Counted from the first letter of the stretch, positions 52,656 through 62,061 are shown. The stretch: DNA of 64,000 nucleotides from Nonomuraea turcica (GCF_030718205.1 NZ_JAUZQF010000004.1:434001-498000), one strand, 5' to 3'. The notes: generated from the letters alone by a model not told the origin. A program made the numbers and translations.

Positions 52656-52843
52656 AGGTCAAGGTCGACGAGCTGGTCTGCGAGGCCAACGCCGTGTGCA
52701 TGGGGCTCGCGCCGGAGGTGTTCGACGTGGACGACGACGACCAGCTGCACATCCTTCTTCCAGAACCACCCCCTGAGTTGCAGGACCGCGTCCGCCACGC
52801 GGTCAGGTCCTGCCCCAAAGCCGCTCTGTCCATCGAGGAATAG
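52652..52843 (+). CDS. Small [3Fe-4S]-type ferredoxin
   Basis: A 63-residue ferredoxin of the kind that serves actinobacterial P450s. Cluster cysteines are in VCEANAVCMGLAPEVFD (C-x5-C) and SCPKAAL (third Cys followed by Pro), consistent with a three-iron cluster. ATG 52652 has AGGAGG with 5-base spacing; ATG 52631 would add seven residues. It overlaps the PPOX gene. With the P450 at 38040 sharing the same regulatory box, it is the obvious electron donor candidate; a ferredoxin reductase is not in the window. Confidence 0.9.
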   Translation: MKVKVDELVCEANAVCMGLAPEVFDVDDDDQLHILLPEPPPELQDRVRHAVRSCPKAALSIEE

Positions 52844-52897
52844 CCCCTCGAGGACCCCCTCGAGGACCCAGCCTTCGAGCCGGAGGAGGAACCCCCC

Positions 52898-53986
52898 ATG
52901 CGCGCCGCGATCCTGCACGCCGTAGGCAACGACAAGCTCGAGATCCGCGACGACGTCACGCTGGCCCCGGTGGGCCCGACGGACGTCCGCGTGCGGATCA
53001 AGGCCACAGGCGTCTGCCACTCGGACCTGTCGGCCATGTCGGGCGTGCTGCCGCAACCCGTGCCGCTCGTCCCCGGCCACGAGGGGTCGGGCGAGGTGGT
53101 CGAAGTGGGCGAGCACGTCACCTCCCTGCAGCCCGGCGACCACGTGGTGATCAACTGGCGGCCGGCCTGCCAGGAGTGCGACCTGTGCCTGGGCGGCCAG
53201 CCCTACCTGTGCATGAAGTACGTGATCGAGGGCTTCACCAAGGGCAACTTCCGCTTCGGCGGCGACGGGGCGACGGCGTTCGGGATGGCGGGCTGCGGCA
53301 CGTGGGCCGAGGAGATCGTCGTTCCCTGGCAGGGCGCGATCAAGATCGACCCGGACGTGTCGTGGGAGGCGGCGGCCCTGATCGGCTGCGGCATCACGAC
53401 CGGCGTGGGCGCCGCGCTCAACACCGCGAAGGTACGCCCGGGGTCCACGGCCGCGGTGATCGGGTGCGGCGGCGTGGGCCTGTCGGTCATCCAGGGCGCC
53501 CGCGTCTCCGGCGCCAGGGTGATCCTCGCGGTGGACCCGCTGGAGTCCAAGCACGGGCTGGCCAAGAAGGTCGGGGCGACGCACGCGGTCACGCCCGAGC
53601 AGGTGCCTGACGCGCTCAACGAGCTCACCGGCGGCTCGGGCTTCGACTACGGCTTCGAGGTGGTCGGCAAGTCGGCCACCATCCAGAGCGCGTGGCAGAT
53701 CACCCGGCAGGGCGGCGACGTCATCGTGGTCGGCGCGGGCGCGATGGACGACATGGTGTCGATCTCGGCGTTCAGCCTGCTGTTCGAGGGCAAGAACCTG
53801 CTGTCCAGCCTGTACGGCGAGGCGGACGTGCGGCACGACTTCCCGTACTTCGCCAAGCTCCACAAGGCCGGCCAGCTGGACCTCGAGTCGATGATCAGCG
53901 CCCGCATCCGCCTCGCCGACCTGAACGACGCGGTGGCGGCCCTGCGCGCCGGGGAGGTCCTGCGCCAGATCGTCCTCATGGACTGA
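52898..53986 (+). CDS. Zinc-dependent alcohol dehydrogenase (MDR, AdhE-like)
   Basis: A 362-residue zinc alcohol dehydrogenase. The catalytic zinc site is Cys in GVCHSD, His/Glu in GHEGSGEVVEVG and a later Cys in LIGCGITTGVGAAL. The structural zinc loop ACQECDLCLGGQPYLC has four Cys. The NAD motif is IGCGGVGLS with Asp in LAVDPLESK. It resembles class III/mycothiol-type dehydrogenases. In a KstR-type operon with a ferredoxin, oxidation of a 26-hydroxy-steroid made by the P450 is a reasonable proposal. It starts 54 bp after the ferredoxin and is followed by a strong terminator. Confidence 0.9.
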   Translation: MRAAILHAVGNDKLEIRDDVTLAPVGPTDVRVRIKATGVCHSDLSAMSGVLPQPVPLVPGHEGSGEVVEVGEHVTSLQPGDHVVINWRPACQECDLCLGGQPYLCMKYVIEGFTKGNFRFGGDGATAFGMAGCGTWAEEIVVPWQGAIKIDPDVSWEAAALIGCGITTGVGAALNTAKVRPGSTAAVIGCGGVGLSVIQGARVSGARVILAVDPLESKHGLAKKVGATHAVTPEQVPDALNELTGGSGFDYGFEVVGKSATIQSAWQITRQGGDVIVVGAGAMDDMVSISAFSLLFEGKNLLSSLYGEADVRHDFPYFAKLHKAGQLDLESMISARIRLADLNDAVAALRAGEVLRQIVLMD

Positions 53987-53998
53987 GACGTACCTTCC

Positions 53999-54040
53999 AA
54001 GGAAAGGCGCCGGAACGGCGAGCGTTCCGGCGCCTTCCTT
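53999..54040. terminator. Bidirectional hairpin terminator
   Basis: An 18-bp stem with one bulged A (arms 53999-54017 and 54023-54040, AAGGCGCCGGAACG core) closes the loop GCGAG. It lies between the convergent ADH and isomerase genes and can serve both. Confidence 0.85.
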
Positions 54041-54049
54041 TGCGGCTCT

Positions 54050-55054
54050 CTACGTCGTGGAGAAGGCAGCGTCGAAGGCCGTGGTGGGCGGGGTGATGGA
54101 GTTGAGCTTGCGAATGTAGCCCAGCGCCTCCTTCGCCCCGTCCAGCCGGTCCATGCCCGCGTCCTCCCACTCGATCGAGATCGGGCCTTCGTACCCGATC
54201 GAGTTGAGGGCGCGGAAGCAGTCCTCCCACGGCACGTCGCCGCGTCCGGTCGAGACGAAGTCCCAGCCGCGGCGCATGTCGGCCCACGGCAGGTGGGAGG
54301 ACAGGCGGCCGCGGCGGCCGTCGCCGACGCGCATGCGCGTGTCCTTGCAGTCCACGTGGTAGATGCGGTCCTTGAAGTCCAGGATGAAGCCCACCGGGTC
54401 CAGGTCCTGCCAGACCATGTGCGAGGGGTCCCAGTTGAGCCCGAACGCCAGCCGGTGGTCGATGGCCTCCAAGGTGCGCACGGTCGTGTGGTAGTCGTAG
54501 GCGATCTCGCTCGGGTGGACCTCGTGCGCGAAACGTACGCCGACCTCGTCGAAGACGTCGAGGATCGGGTTCCACCGGTCGGCGAAGTCCTGGTAGCCCG
54601 CGTCGATCGCCGAGGCGGGCACGGGCGGGAACATGGCGACCGTGTGCCAGATGGACGAGCCGGTGAAGCCCACGACCGTGTCCACGCCCAGCAGTGACGC
54701 GGCCCTGGCGGTGTTCTTCATCTCCTCGGCGGCACGCTGCCGCACGCCCTCGGGCTCGCCGTCGCCCCAGATGCGGGCGGGCAGGATGCCCTTGTGCCGC
54801 TCGTCGATGGGGTGGTCGCAGACGGCCTGGCCGACCAGGTGGTTGGAGATCGTCCACACCTTGAGGCCGTGCTTGTCGAGCTGGGCGTGCTTCTGCTCCA
54901 CGTACGACGGGTCCGCCATGGCCTGGCCCACGTCGAAGTGGTCGCCGGAGCAGGCGATCTCGAGCCCGTCGTAGCCCCATTCAGCCGCCAGCCGGCAGAC
55001 CTCCTCGAACGGCAGGTCGGCCCACTGTCCGGTGAACAGTGTGACTGGTCGCAT
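54050..55054 (-). CDS. Sugar phosphate isomerase/epimerase (AP endonuclease-2/TIM-barrel family)
   Basis: A 334-residue TIM-barrel protein of the xylose-isomerase-like family: [20 protein letters not shown], metal ligands in [13 protein letters not shown] (Glu), [14 protein letters not shown] (Asp/His), [10 protein letters not shown] (Asp) and [11 protein letters not shown] (Glu). It is the last gene of the ROK-ABC transporter operon, 3 bp after the Gfo/Idh gene. With that partner it likely interconverts keto forms of the imported sugar or cyclitol. The substrate is unknown. Confidence 0.88.
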   Translation of the reverse strand: MRPVTLFTGQWADLPFEEVCRLAAEWGYDGLEIACSGDHFDVGQAMADPSYVEQKHAQLDKHGLKVWTISNHLVGQAVCDHPIDERHKGILPARIWGDGEPEGVRQRAAEEMKNTARAASLLGVDTVVGFTGSSIWHTVAMFPPVPASAIDAGYQDFADRWNPILDVFDEVGVRFAHEVHPSEIAYDYHTTVRTLEAIDHRLAFGLNWDPSHMVWQDLDPVGFILDFKDRIYHVDCKDTRMRVGDGRRGRLSSHLPWADMRRGWDFVSTGRGDVPWEDCFRALNSIGYEGPISIEWEDAGMDRLDGAKEALGYIRKLNSITPPTTAFDAAFSTT

Positions 55055-55057
55055 GAG

Positions 55058-56215
55058 TCAATCCTCCACGTTCGTGTAGCGGCTGCCGTCAGCCGCGCTC
55101 CGCTCTACCGCCTCCAGGACCCGCTGCACCCGGAGACCGTCCGCGAACGACGGCGACGGGTCGGCTCCGGTGGCGATCGCCTCCAGGAAGTCCTTGATCT
55201 CGTGGGTGAAGGTGTGCTCGTAGCCGAGCCCATGCCCGGGCGGCCACCAGGCGCCCACGTAGGGGTGATCGGGCTCGGTGACCAGGATCCGCTCGAAGCC
55301 GCCGCCACCGGAGCTGAACCACAGCTCGTTCATGGCCTCGAAGTCGAACGCCAGGCTGCCGAGCTGACCGTTGATCTCGATGCGCATGGCGTTCTTGCGG
55401 CCGGTGGCGAACCGCGTGGCCTCGAACGAGGCCAGCGCCCCGCCCGACATCCGGCCGAAGAACAACGCGGCGTCATCGACGGTGACCTCCCCCGTCGCGT
55501 CCGTACGGGAGGCGCCCAGCCCGGCCGACTCGCCCGCCAGCGGACGTTCCTTGATGAAGGTCTCCATCAGCCCGGACACACCCACGATGTGCTGCCCGCT
55601 GATGAACTCGGCCGCGTCCACGATGTGCGAGCCGATGTCGCCGAGCGCCCCGGCCCCGGCCTTGTCCTTCTGCAGCCGCCACACCAGCGGGAACTCCGGA
55701 TCGACGATCCAGTCCTGCAGGTATTGCGCCCGCACGTGCCTGATCTCGCCGAGCCGGCCCTCCTCCACGAACCGGCGGGCGAGCGCGACCGCGGGCACCC
55801 GCCGGTAGTTGAAGGCCACCATGCTCTTGACCGAAGCCGGCGCCGCGGCGGCGGCGCGCACCATGGCCTCGGCCTCGTCGACGGTGTTGGCCAGCGGCTT
55901 CTCGCAGATTACGTGCTTGCCGGCGGCCAGCGCGGCGATGGCGATCTCGGCGTGCGAGTCGCCGGGCGTGCAGATGTCGACGATCTGCACGTCGTCGCGC
56001 TTGATCAGCTCTCTCCAGTCCGTCTCTACGGCGTCCCAGCCGAGCTGCGCGGCGGCCGCCTCGGTGCGTTCCTTCGACCTGCCGGCCAGCGCCGCCATGC
56101 GCGGCGCGAGCGGCAGGTCGAAGAAGGCCCCCACGCTGCGCCAGGCCTGTGAGTGGACGCGGCCCATGAACGCGTAGCCGACCATTCCCACGCCGATGGT
56201 GGTCTTGTGTGACAT
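55058..56215 (-). CDS. Gfo/Idh/MocA-family oxidoreductase
   Basis: A 385-residue NAD(P)-dependent sugar or cyclitol dehydrogenase. The N-terminal Rossmann motif is GVGMVGYAFMGRVHSQAW; the conserved catalytic CEKPLANTVDEAEAM (Lys of EKP) and GSHIVDAAEFISG follow. This family oxidises myo-inositol, glucose or 3-keto precursors. It overlaps no neighbour, but spacing to the binding-protein gene is only 11 bp. Position in a ROK-type sugar operon with an isomerase suggests a 3-keto-sugar or inositol-type route. Confidence 0.9.
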   Translation of the reverse strand: MSHKTTIGVGMVGYAFMGRVHSQAWRSVGAFFDLPLAPRMAALAGRSKERTEAAAAQLGWDAVETDWRELIKRDDVQIVDICTPGDSHAEIAIAALAAGKHVICEKPLANTVDEAEAMVRAAAAAPASVKSMVAFNYRRVPAVALARRFVEEGRLGEIRHVRAQYLQDWIVDPEFPLVWRLQKDKAGAGALGDIGSHIVDAAEFISGQHIVGVSGLMETFIKERPLAGESAGLGASRTDATGEVTVDDAALFFGRMSGGALASFEATRFATGRKNAMRIEINGQLGSLAFDFEAMNELWFSSGGGGFERILVTEPDHPYVGAWWPPGHGLGYEHTFTHEIKDFLEAIATGADPSPSFADGLRVQRVLEAVERSAADGSRYTNVED

Positions 56216-56226
56216 GCAACCCCCGA

Positions 56227-57273
56227 TCAGGATTCGAAGCCAAGTGCCAGGTACTTCTCGACGTTATCCTTGGTGATGGTCTCCGATGCGAGCGTGATGG
56301 ACTGTGGCACCTGGTTTTCCACCAGATCACTCATGCCCTTCCCCTGCGCGATCAAGCGGGCCAGTTTGATCGCCGAGGAGGCCATGGTCGGGCTGTAGGT
56401 GACGGTGGCCTGCAGCACCGACGTGCCCGACTGGATCTCCTTCATCGCGTTGAGCGAGCCCGCCCCGCCGACCATGATGAACTCGTCGCGGCTGGCCTCC
56501 CTGATCGCGGCGAGCACGCCGACGCCCTGGTCGTCGTCGTGGTTCCAGAGCGCGTCGATCTTCTTGTGCGCCTGGAGCAGCGACGTGGCCACCTGGTTGC
56601 CGGTCTCGACCGTGAACTTGGCGTCCTGCTTGGCCGTGACGCTGAACCCGTACGTCTTCAGCGCGTCGGCGAAGCCCTTGGTGCGGTCCTGTGTCAGCGG
56701 CAGGGTGGCGATGCCCTGGATCTCGACGATCACGGGGTTCGCCACGCCCTTGTCCTTGAGCTGCTTGCCGATGAAGTGCCCGGCCGCGACGCCCATGCCG
56801 TAGTTGTCGCCGCCGACCCAGGTCCGATATGCCAATTTGTCGGGGAAAATCCGGTCGAGGTTGATCACCGGAATGCCCGCCTCCGTGGCCTGCAGCGCGA
56901 CCTGGTTCAGCTGCTGACCGTCGTTCGGCAGGATCACCAGCGCGTTGACCTTCGCCGCGATCAACGACTCGACGGCCGAGATCTGCTGGTTGATGTCGTT
57001 GGTGGGCTCGACGGGCTTGAAGTCGATGTCGGAATACTGCTTCGCGGTGGCCTCGGCGTTCTTCGCGATCGCCGCGATCCATCCGTGGTCGGCGGCCGGC
57101 GCGGAGAAGCCGATGGTGACCTTCGTCCCCGGCTGGTCGTTGCCGCTGGCCGCGGGGGCCGGGGCGGGGGCCGCGGTGGTGGGCCCGGCCGCGGGCTCGT
57201 TGCTGGTGCAGCCGGCCGCCAGGAGCACGGCCCCGCCGACGAGGAATCCCCTGCGCGCGACGTTCTCACTCAT
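56227..57273 (-). CDS. Sugar ABC transporter substrate-binding lipoprotein (RbsB-like)
   Basis: A 348-residue periplasmic-binding-type lipoprotein. The N-terminus MSENVARRGFLVGGAVLLAA combines a twin-arginine (ARRGFL) with lipobox AAGC, suggesting Tat export and lipid anchoring. After an Ala/Pro/Thr linker the domain begins VTIGFSAPAADHGWIAAIAK; later DALWNHDDDQGVGVLAA and IMVGGAGSLNAMKEIQSG. ATG 57273 overlaps the permease stop (ATGA) and has AAGGAGAG upstream. The longer frame to 57939 is shadow. The ligand is a sugar or cyclitol. Confidence 0.9.
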   Translation of the reverse strand: MSENVARRGFLVGGAVLLAAGCTSNEPAAGPTTAAPAPAPAASGNDQPGTKVTIGFSAPAADHGWIAAIAKNAEATAKQYSDIDFKPVEPTNDINQQISAVESLIAAKVNALVILPNDGQQLNQVALQATEAGIPVINLDRIFPDKLAYRTWVGGDNYGMGVAAGHFIGKQLKDKGVANPVIVEIQGIATLPLTQDRTKGFADALKTYGFSVTAKQDAKFTVETGNQVATSLLQAHKKIDALWNHDDDQGVGVLAAIREASRDEFIMVGGAGSLNAMKEIQSGTSVLQATVTYSPTMASSAIKLARLIAQGKGMSDLVENQVPQSITLASETITKDNVEKYLALGFES

Positions 57274-58274
57274 GGTGCTCTCTCCTTCAAGTTCCGCCGC
57301 TGGAGAAGGACGGCGATGACGATGATCAGGCCCTTGGCGATCAGCTGGTCGCTGGTGTTGAGGCCGTTGAGGATGAACAGGTTGGTGATGAGGGTGAAGA
57401 TCAGCAGGCCCAGGATCGAGCCCACGATCGTCCCCCGCCCCCCGGTGAGCAACGTGCCACCGATGATCACGGCGGCGATGGCGTCGAGTTCGTACAGGTC
57501 GCCGTGGGTGGACGAGCCTGTCGTGGTCCTCGCCATGATCAGAATGGCGGCGATGCCACAGCACAGCCCGGACAGGGCGTAGAGCAGCATCGTGTGCCTG
57601 CGGACGTCGATGCCGGCCAGCCGGGCCGCCTCGGGGTTGCCGCCGACCGCGTACGTCCGCCGCCCGAACGTCGTGCGGTTGAGCATGATCCACCCCAGCA
57701 CCACGACCAGAGCGAAGATGTAGACCAGCAGCGGGACGCCGAGCAACCGCTGGGTGGACAGGTCCACGAGGGCGGAGTTCTCCGGCTGGATGAGCTGCGT
57801 CTTGCGGTCGGACATGCGCTGCGCCAGCCCTCGGGCGGCCACCAGCATGGCGAGCGTGGCGATGAACGGCACCAATCGCCCGTACGAGATCAGCAACCCG
57901 TTGACCAGCCCCGCGCCGGTGCCGACGAGGATCGCGCACATGGCCATGACCCAGGGCCCGTACGACTGCGTGGCCAAGGTGGTGGCCCAGACCGAGGCGA
58001 GCGCCATGACCGCGCCCACCGACAGGTCGATGCCACCACCGATGATCACGAACGTGGCCCCGACCGTGATCACGCCGATCGTGGCGGCCAGCGACAGGAT
58101 GCTGACCAGGTTGGACGCGGTGGCGAAGTTGTCCGGCCTGGTGACCAGGCCGACCACCACCAGGATCGCCAGCGCCGCCAGCAGGCCGAGATGTCGCATC
58201 TCACCGAGACCGAAGCGGCTCACCGAAGCCACGGCCGATCCGGCGACAGGCCCCTTCGTTGTGGGCTCGCTCAT
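57270..58274 (-). CDS. Sugar ABC transporter permease (RbsC-like)
   Basis: A 334-residue BPD_transp_2 permease: MRHLGLLAALAILVVVGLVT, GGGIDLSVGAVMALASVWAT (family motif), GGNPEAARLAGIDVRRH and GGRGTIVGSILGLLIFTLIT, with eight to ten membrane spans. Its ATG overlaps the ATPase stop at a single base. It works with the ATPase (58274-59758) and lipoprotein (56227-57273). Confidence 0.9.
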   Translation of the reverse strand: MSEPTTKGPVAGSAVASVSRFGLGEMRHLGLLAALAILVVVGLVTRPDNFATASNLVSILSLAATIGVITVGATFVIIGGGIDLSVGAVMALASVWATTLATQSYGPWVMAMCAILVGTGAGLVNGLLISYGRLVPFIATLAMLVAARGLAQRMSDRKTQLIQPENSALVDLSTQRLLGVPLLVYIFALVVVLGWIMLNRTTFGRRTYAVGGNPEAARLAGIDVRRHTMLLYALSGLCCGIAAILIMARTTTGSSTHGDLYELDAIAAVIIGGTLLTGGRGTIVGSILGLLIFTLITNLFILNGLNTSDQLIAKGLIIVIAVLLQRRNLKERAP

Positions 58275-59758
58275 CAGGCCGCCCTCCCATTCATGATCAT
58301 GTCGAGTACGCGATGCTCGTCCAGGTCCGCCGCGTCACCCTGGTGGATCACCGTCCCCTCGCGCAGCACCAGCACCCGGTCGGCCAGGCCCAGCACCTCC
58401 GGCACCTCGCTGGAGACCAGCAGCACGCCAATGCCCCGCTCGGCCAGGTCGTGGATGACCGCGTACAGCTCGGCCCTGGCGCCCACGTCCACGCCTCTGG
58501 TGGGCTCGTCAAGCAGGAGCAGCTTGCGGCCGCCGAGCAGCCAGCGGGCGAGCACCGCCTTCTGCTGGTTGCCGCCCGACAGGTTCCTGATCGGGCGTTC
58601 GGGGTCGGGTGGCCGGATGTCCAGCATGTCCGACAGCCGCTTGGCCTCGCTCCGCTCGCGTTTGCGATCGATCCAGCCGAACTTCGCGAACCCCGGCAGG
58701 GTGCCCAGCGTGATGTTGGCGGTAACACTCTGGTCGAGGATCAGAGCCTGGGCCTTGCGTTCCTCGGGGGCCAGGCCCATGCCGTGCCGGACGGTGCCGA
58801 CGACGCCGCGGCGCACCGGCCGCCCTTCGAGCAGGACGCGGCCGGCGGCCGGGCGGGCCCCGTACACCGCCTCCAGGATCTCCGAGCGACCCGAGCCGAC
58901 CAGGCCGGCCAGCCCGACGATCTCGCCCGCCCGTACGGAGAACGACACATCGCGGAAGACGCCCGGCGCGGTCAGGCCCTCGACCCGGAGCACCTCCTCC
59001 CCCAGCGTGCGGCCACCGCGGGGCGGGAAGACGTATTCGACGTTCCTGCCGGTCATGAGGGAGACGATCTGGGTGGTGGGGGTATCGCGGGCCGGCAGGC
59101 CGACGGCCACCGTGCGGCCGTCCTTCAGCACGGTGACCCGGTCGCCGATCTCGCGGATCTCCTCCAGGCGGTGCGAGATGTAGACCACGGCCACGCCTTG
59201 GGCGGTGAGCTCGCGGATGATGCGGAAGAGGTTCGCGACCTCGTCGTGGGCGAGAGCGGCGGACGGCTCGTCCATGATGATCAGGCGGGCGTCGTGGGAG
59301 AGCGCCCTGGCCATCGAGACGACCTGTTTGGCCGCCGGTGATAACCGCCCGACCTCGGTCGACGGCCGGATCTCCGGGTGGCCGAGCCGTTCCAGCACCT
59401 CACGGGCGGCCTTCCTGGCCGCCGGCCGGTTGACGAAGCCGAAGCGGCCGTGTTCGTGGCCGAGGAAGATGTTCTCGGCCACGCTGAGCCCGTCGACCAG
59501 GTCCAGCTCCTGGTAGATGGTGGCGAAGCCGAGCTTGATGGCGTCGATGGGGCTGCTCGGCCGCACCTGGTCGCCGTTGAAGACGATGGTGCCCTTGTCC
59601 GGCTGGTGCACGCCGGCCAGGACCTTGATCAGGGTGGACTTGCCGGCGCCGTTCTGGCCGAGCAGGCAGTGCACCTCGCCCGCTCGCACGTCGAGATCGA
59701 CGCCGTCCAGCGCGCGCACGCCGGGGAACTGTTTGACGATGCCCTTCATGACCAGCAT
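58274..59758 (-). CDS. Sugar ABC transporter ATP-binding protein (RbsA-like, two NBDs)
   Basis: A 494-residue double ATPase. The first domain has Walker A GQNGAGKSTLIKVLAG, signature LSPAAKQVVSMARAL, and Walker B LIIMDEPSAALAHDE. The second has GLVGSGRSEILEAVYG, signature LSGGNQQKAVLARWL, and LLLDEPTRGVDVG. I take ATG 59758 as start, since GAGGAG (59769-59774) is spaced for it; GTG 59770 is the alternative. It is second gene after the ROK regulator. Confidence 0.9.
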   Translation of the reverse strand: MLVMKGIVKQFPGVRALDGVDLDVRAGEVHCLLGQNGAGKSTLIKVLAGVHQPDKGTIVFNGDQVRPSSPIDAIKLGFATIYQELDLVDGLSVAENIFLGHEHGRFGFVNRPAARKAAREVLERLGHPEIRPSTEVGRLSPAAKQVVSMARALSHDARLIIMDEPSAALAHDEVANLFRIIRELTAQGVAVVYISHRLEEIREIGDRVTVLKDGRTVAVGLPARDTPTTQIVSLMTGRNVEYVFPPRGGRTLGEEVLRVEGLTAPGVFRDVSFSVRAGEIVGLAGLVGSGRSEILEAVYGARPAAGRVLLEGRPVRRGVVGTVRHGMGLAPEERKAQALILDQSVTANITLGTLPGFAKFGWIDRKRERSEAKRLSDMLDIRPPDPERPIRNLSGGNQQKAVLARWLLGGRKLLLLDEPTRGVDVGARAELYAVIHDLAERGIGVLLVSSEVPEVLGLADRVLVLREGTVIHQGDAADLDEHRVLDMIMNGRAA

Positions 59759-59774
59759 CGGACGTCCCACTCCT

Positions 59775-60932
59775 CTAGGCGTTGACGATCCGGTTGATGT
59801 TGTCCGGTGACAGGTAGTGCTCGATGGCGAGCAGCCCCGCCCCGAGCGCGGCCGCGTTGATCCCCGTACGGCTCGGCGTGATCGACAGATGGTGCGTGGC
59901 CAGCGGGAGCGACCTGCGATAGACCGTCTCCCTGATGCCGGCCAGCAAATGCTCGTGCACCCGCGACAGGGCGCCGCCGATGACGATGACCTCGGGGTTG
60001 AAGAAGTTGACCAGGCTGGCCAGCACCTCGCCGATGAGCCGGCCCGCCTCCCTGACCAGGCGCAGCGCCTGCGTGTTGCCCGACTGCACGAGCGCCACGA
60101 CGTCGGCGCCGGTCTCGGCCGGGAGGCCCAGCTCGGTCAGCCGCCGGGCGATCGCGGCGCCGCCGGCCACGGCCTCCAGGCACGCGCTGTTGCCGCACCG
60201 GCAGCCGGCGTCCTCGTGGCCGCTGACCCTGATGTGCCCGATGTCGCCGGCCGAGCCCTGGGCGCCCCTGTGCAACTTGCCGTCGGCCACGATGCCGCAG
60301 CCGATGCCGGTGCCGACCTTGACGAACAGCAGGTGGTTGATGCCGGCGAAGGCGTTGCGGTGCTCGCCCAGCGCCATCACGTTGACGTCGTTGTCGACCA
60401 GCACGTTCACGCCGTCGAAGTAATCAGGGACGGGGTAGTCGTTCCAGCCCGGCATGATCGGCGGATTGTTCGGCCGCCCGGTGGCGAACTCCACCGGCCC
60501 GGGCACCCCTATCCCGACCGCGCGCAACACCGCCCGCGGCCGCCCGGCCTGGCCGAGCAGCCGGTCGAGCCGCTGGTCCACGTGCGCGAGCACTTTCTCG
60601 GGGCCCTCGTCGATCAGCAGCGAATCCTCGCACTCGGCGAGCACATTGCCGGAGATGTCCATCAGCGCCACCCGGCAGTGGGTGGCGCCCAGGTCGACGC
60701 CCGCGAACGCGTGGTCCTCGGTGTGCAGGCGCAACTGCCGCGGCGGCCGGCCACCGGTGGACTCGCCGCTCTCGGTCTCCTCCACCAGGCCTCGCTCGAT
60801 CAGCGCGTCCACGCGCTGGGAGATCGTGGACCTGGCCAGACCGGTGAGCCTCGCAAGATCGGAACGGGTCGTCGCCGAACCGGCGCTGATCAGTGTCAGC
60901 ACATCTCCGGCGGAGCCCGGCAGAGGGGTCAT
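59775..60932 (-). CDS. ROK-family transcriptional regulator/kinase-fold protein
   Basis: A 385-residue ROK protein. The N-terminal winged helix (TRSDLARLTGLARSTISQRV, about residues 22-41) marks it as a regulator. The kinase-like part has GVDLGATHCRVALMD, GIGVPGPVEFATG, VKVGTGIGCGIVADGKLHRG and the zinc motif CRCGNSACLEAVAGG. It heads the operon of transporter, Gfo/Idh and isomerase and very probably represses it until the sugar is present. The start is ATG 60932. The operator is not identified in the 198-bp upstream gap. Confidence 0.9.
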   Translation of the reverse strand: MTPLPGSAGDVLTLISAGSATTRSDLARLTGLARSTISQRVDALIERGLVEETESGESTGGRPPRQLRLHTEDHAFAGVDLGATHCRVALMDISGNVLAECEDSLLIDEGPEKVLAHVDQRLDRLLGQAGRPRAVLRAVGIGVPGPVEFATGRPNNPPIMPGWNDYPVPDYFDGVNVLVDNDVNVMALGEHRNAFAGINHLLFVKVGTGIGCGIVADGKLHRGAQGSAGDIGHIRVSGHEDAGCRCGNSACLEAVAGGAAIARRLTELGLPAETGADVVALVQSGNTQALRLVREAGRLIGEVLASLVNFFNPEVIVIGGALSRVHEHLLAGIRETVYRRSLPLATHHLSITPSRTGINAAALGAGLLAIEHYLSPDNINRIVNA

Positions 60933-61130
60933 GTCGCGACAATATGATCACAGATGCGGCAATTCAAGAGTGAGGATCGACCAAACTCCGCCAACTTCTG
61001 CCACAGATCGAACAAAGGCCGATCAGCCGGGATATTTCGGGATCTGCCCCACACGCGAACGCCGGCCCCCGCCTGCAACGAGAACCGGCGCCCGCACGAC
61101 AACCGGGCCGTACCACGACGGCATAGGGCG

Positions 61131-62003
61131 TCAGATCATCGCCTTCATCGAGTCTCCGGCCGTCAGCACGTACGGCTGCTCGGCCATGATCGACTCCCAG
61201 TTGCCCGCGACCGACTCCGGCGTGATGTCGTCGTCCTTCCACCCCGGCCCCTCGGCCACGAACACCCGCGCCACCCGGCCTCCGCCGACGGTGAACACCT
61301 CGCCGCTGACCTCGCACGACTCGTGCACCAGGTATGCCACCAGCGCGCTCACCCGTTCCGGCGTGAACTTGGCCTCGAACTCGGCCGGCAGCAGCGACTC
61401 GGTCATCCTGGTCCAGGCCACGGGCGCGATGGCGTTGGCCTTGATGCCGTTGCGCGCACCCTCGATCCCGAGCGTCTTGGTCAGCCCGACCAGTCCCATC
61501 TTGGCCGTGGAGTAGTTGGCCTGACCGAAGTTGCCGAACAGCCCGGCCGGGCTCGACGTGTTGACCAGGCGCCCGTAGCCGGCCGCCTTCATGATCGGAT
61601 AGGCGGCCTGGCTGACCAGGTAGGACCCGCGCACGTGCACCGCCATGACGGCGTCGAACTCCTCGACCGTCATCTTCCCGAACGACTTGTCCCGCAGAAT
61701 CCCCGCGTTGTTGACGACGATGTCGACCGTGCCGAACGCGTCCACCGCGGCCTGCACGACGGCCCTGGCGCCGTCCGGCGTGGCGACGTTGTCGGCGTTG
61801 GCGACGGCCTGCCCGCCGTTCTTCGTGATGAGCGCCACCACCTCGGCGGCGGGCCCGGTCGAGGCGCCCGTGCCGTCGAGCGCGCCCCCGAGGTCGTTGA
61901 CCACGACCTTGGCGCCCCGCTCGGCCAGCAGGAGCGCGTGCGCCCTGCCGAGGCCGTGCCCGGCCCCCGTGACGATCGCGACTCTGTCATCGAACCGAAG
62001 CAT
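61131..62003 (-). CDS. SDR-family (3R)-hydroxyacyl-CoA dehydrogenase-like (MFE-2/Hsd4A type)
   Basis: A 290-residue SDR with TGAGHGLGRAHALLLAERGA, the long insertion VVVNDLGGALDGTGASTGPA typical of MFE-2/17-beta-HSD4 dehydrogenases, NNAGILRDKSFGKM, catalytic Ser in NTSSPAGLFGNFG, YSTAK, and a C-terminal extension (VFVAEGPGWKDDDITPES). In mycobacteria such enzymes (Hsd4A) oxidise the 22-hydroxy steroid-CoA before FadA5 thiolysis, and this window has fadA5. ATG 62003 has GGAGG upstream. The steroid role is an inference; general beta-oxidation is the alternative. Confidence 0.85.
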   Translation of the reverse strand: MLRFDDRVAIVTGAGHGLGRAHALLLAERGAKVVVNDLGGALDGTGASTGPAAEVVALITKNGGQAVANADNVATPDGARAVVQAAVDAFGTVDIVVNNAGILRDKSFGKMTVEEFDAVMAVHVRGSYLVSQAAYPIMKAAGYGRLVNTSSPAGLFGNFGQANYSTAKMGLVGLTKTLGIEGARNGIKANAIAPVAWTRMTESLLPAEFEAKFTPERVSALVAYLVHESCEVSGEVFTVGGGRVARVFVAEGPGWKDDDITPESVAGNWESIMAEQPYVLTAGDSMKAMI

Positions 62004-62020
62004 CGAACCTCCAGCGCAGG

Positions 62021-62033
62021 AGAACAACGTTCT
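62021..62033. promoter_or_regulatory. AGAAC-N3-GTTCT palindrome before the SDR gene
   Basis: A perfect 5-3-5 palindrome 17 bp upstream of the SDR ATG. It resembles the KstR box but has three central bases instead of two. Confidence 0.5.
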
Positions 62034-62061
62034 AGTACGAGTACCATAACTCGGCTCGGGC

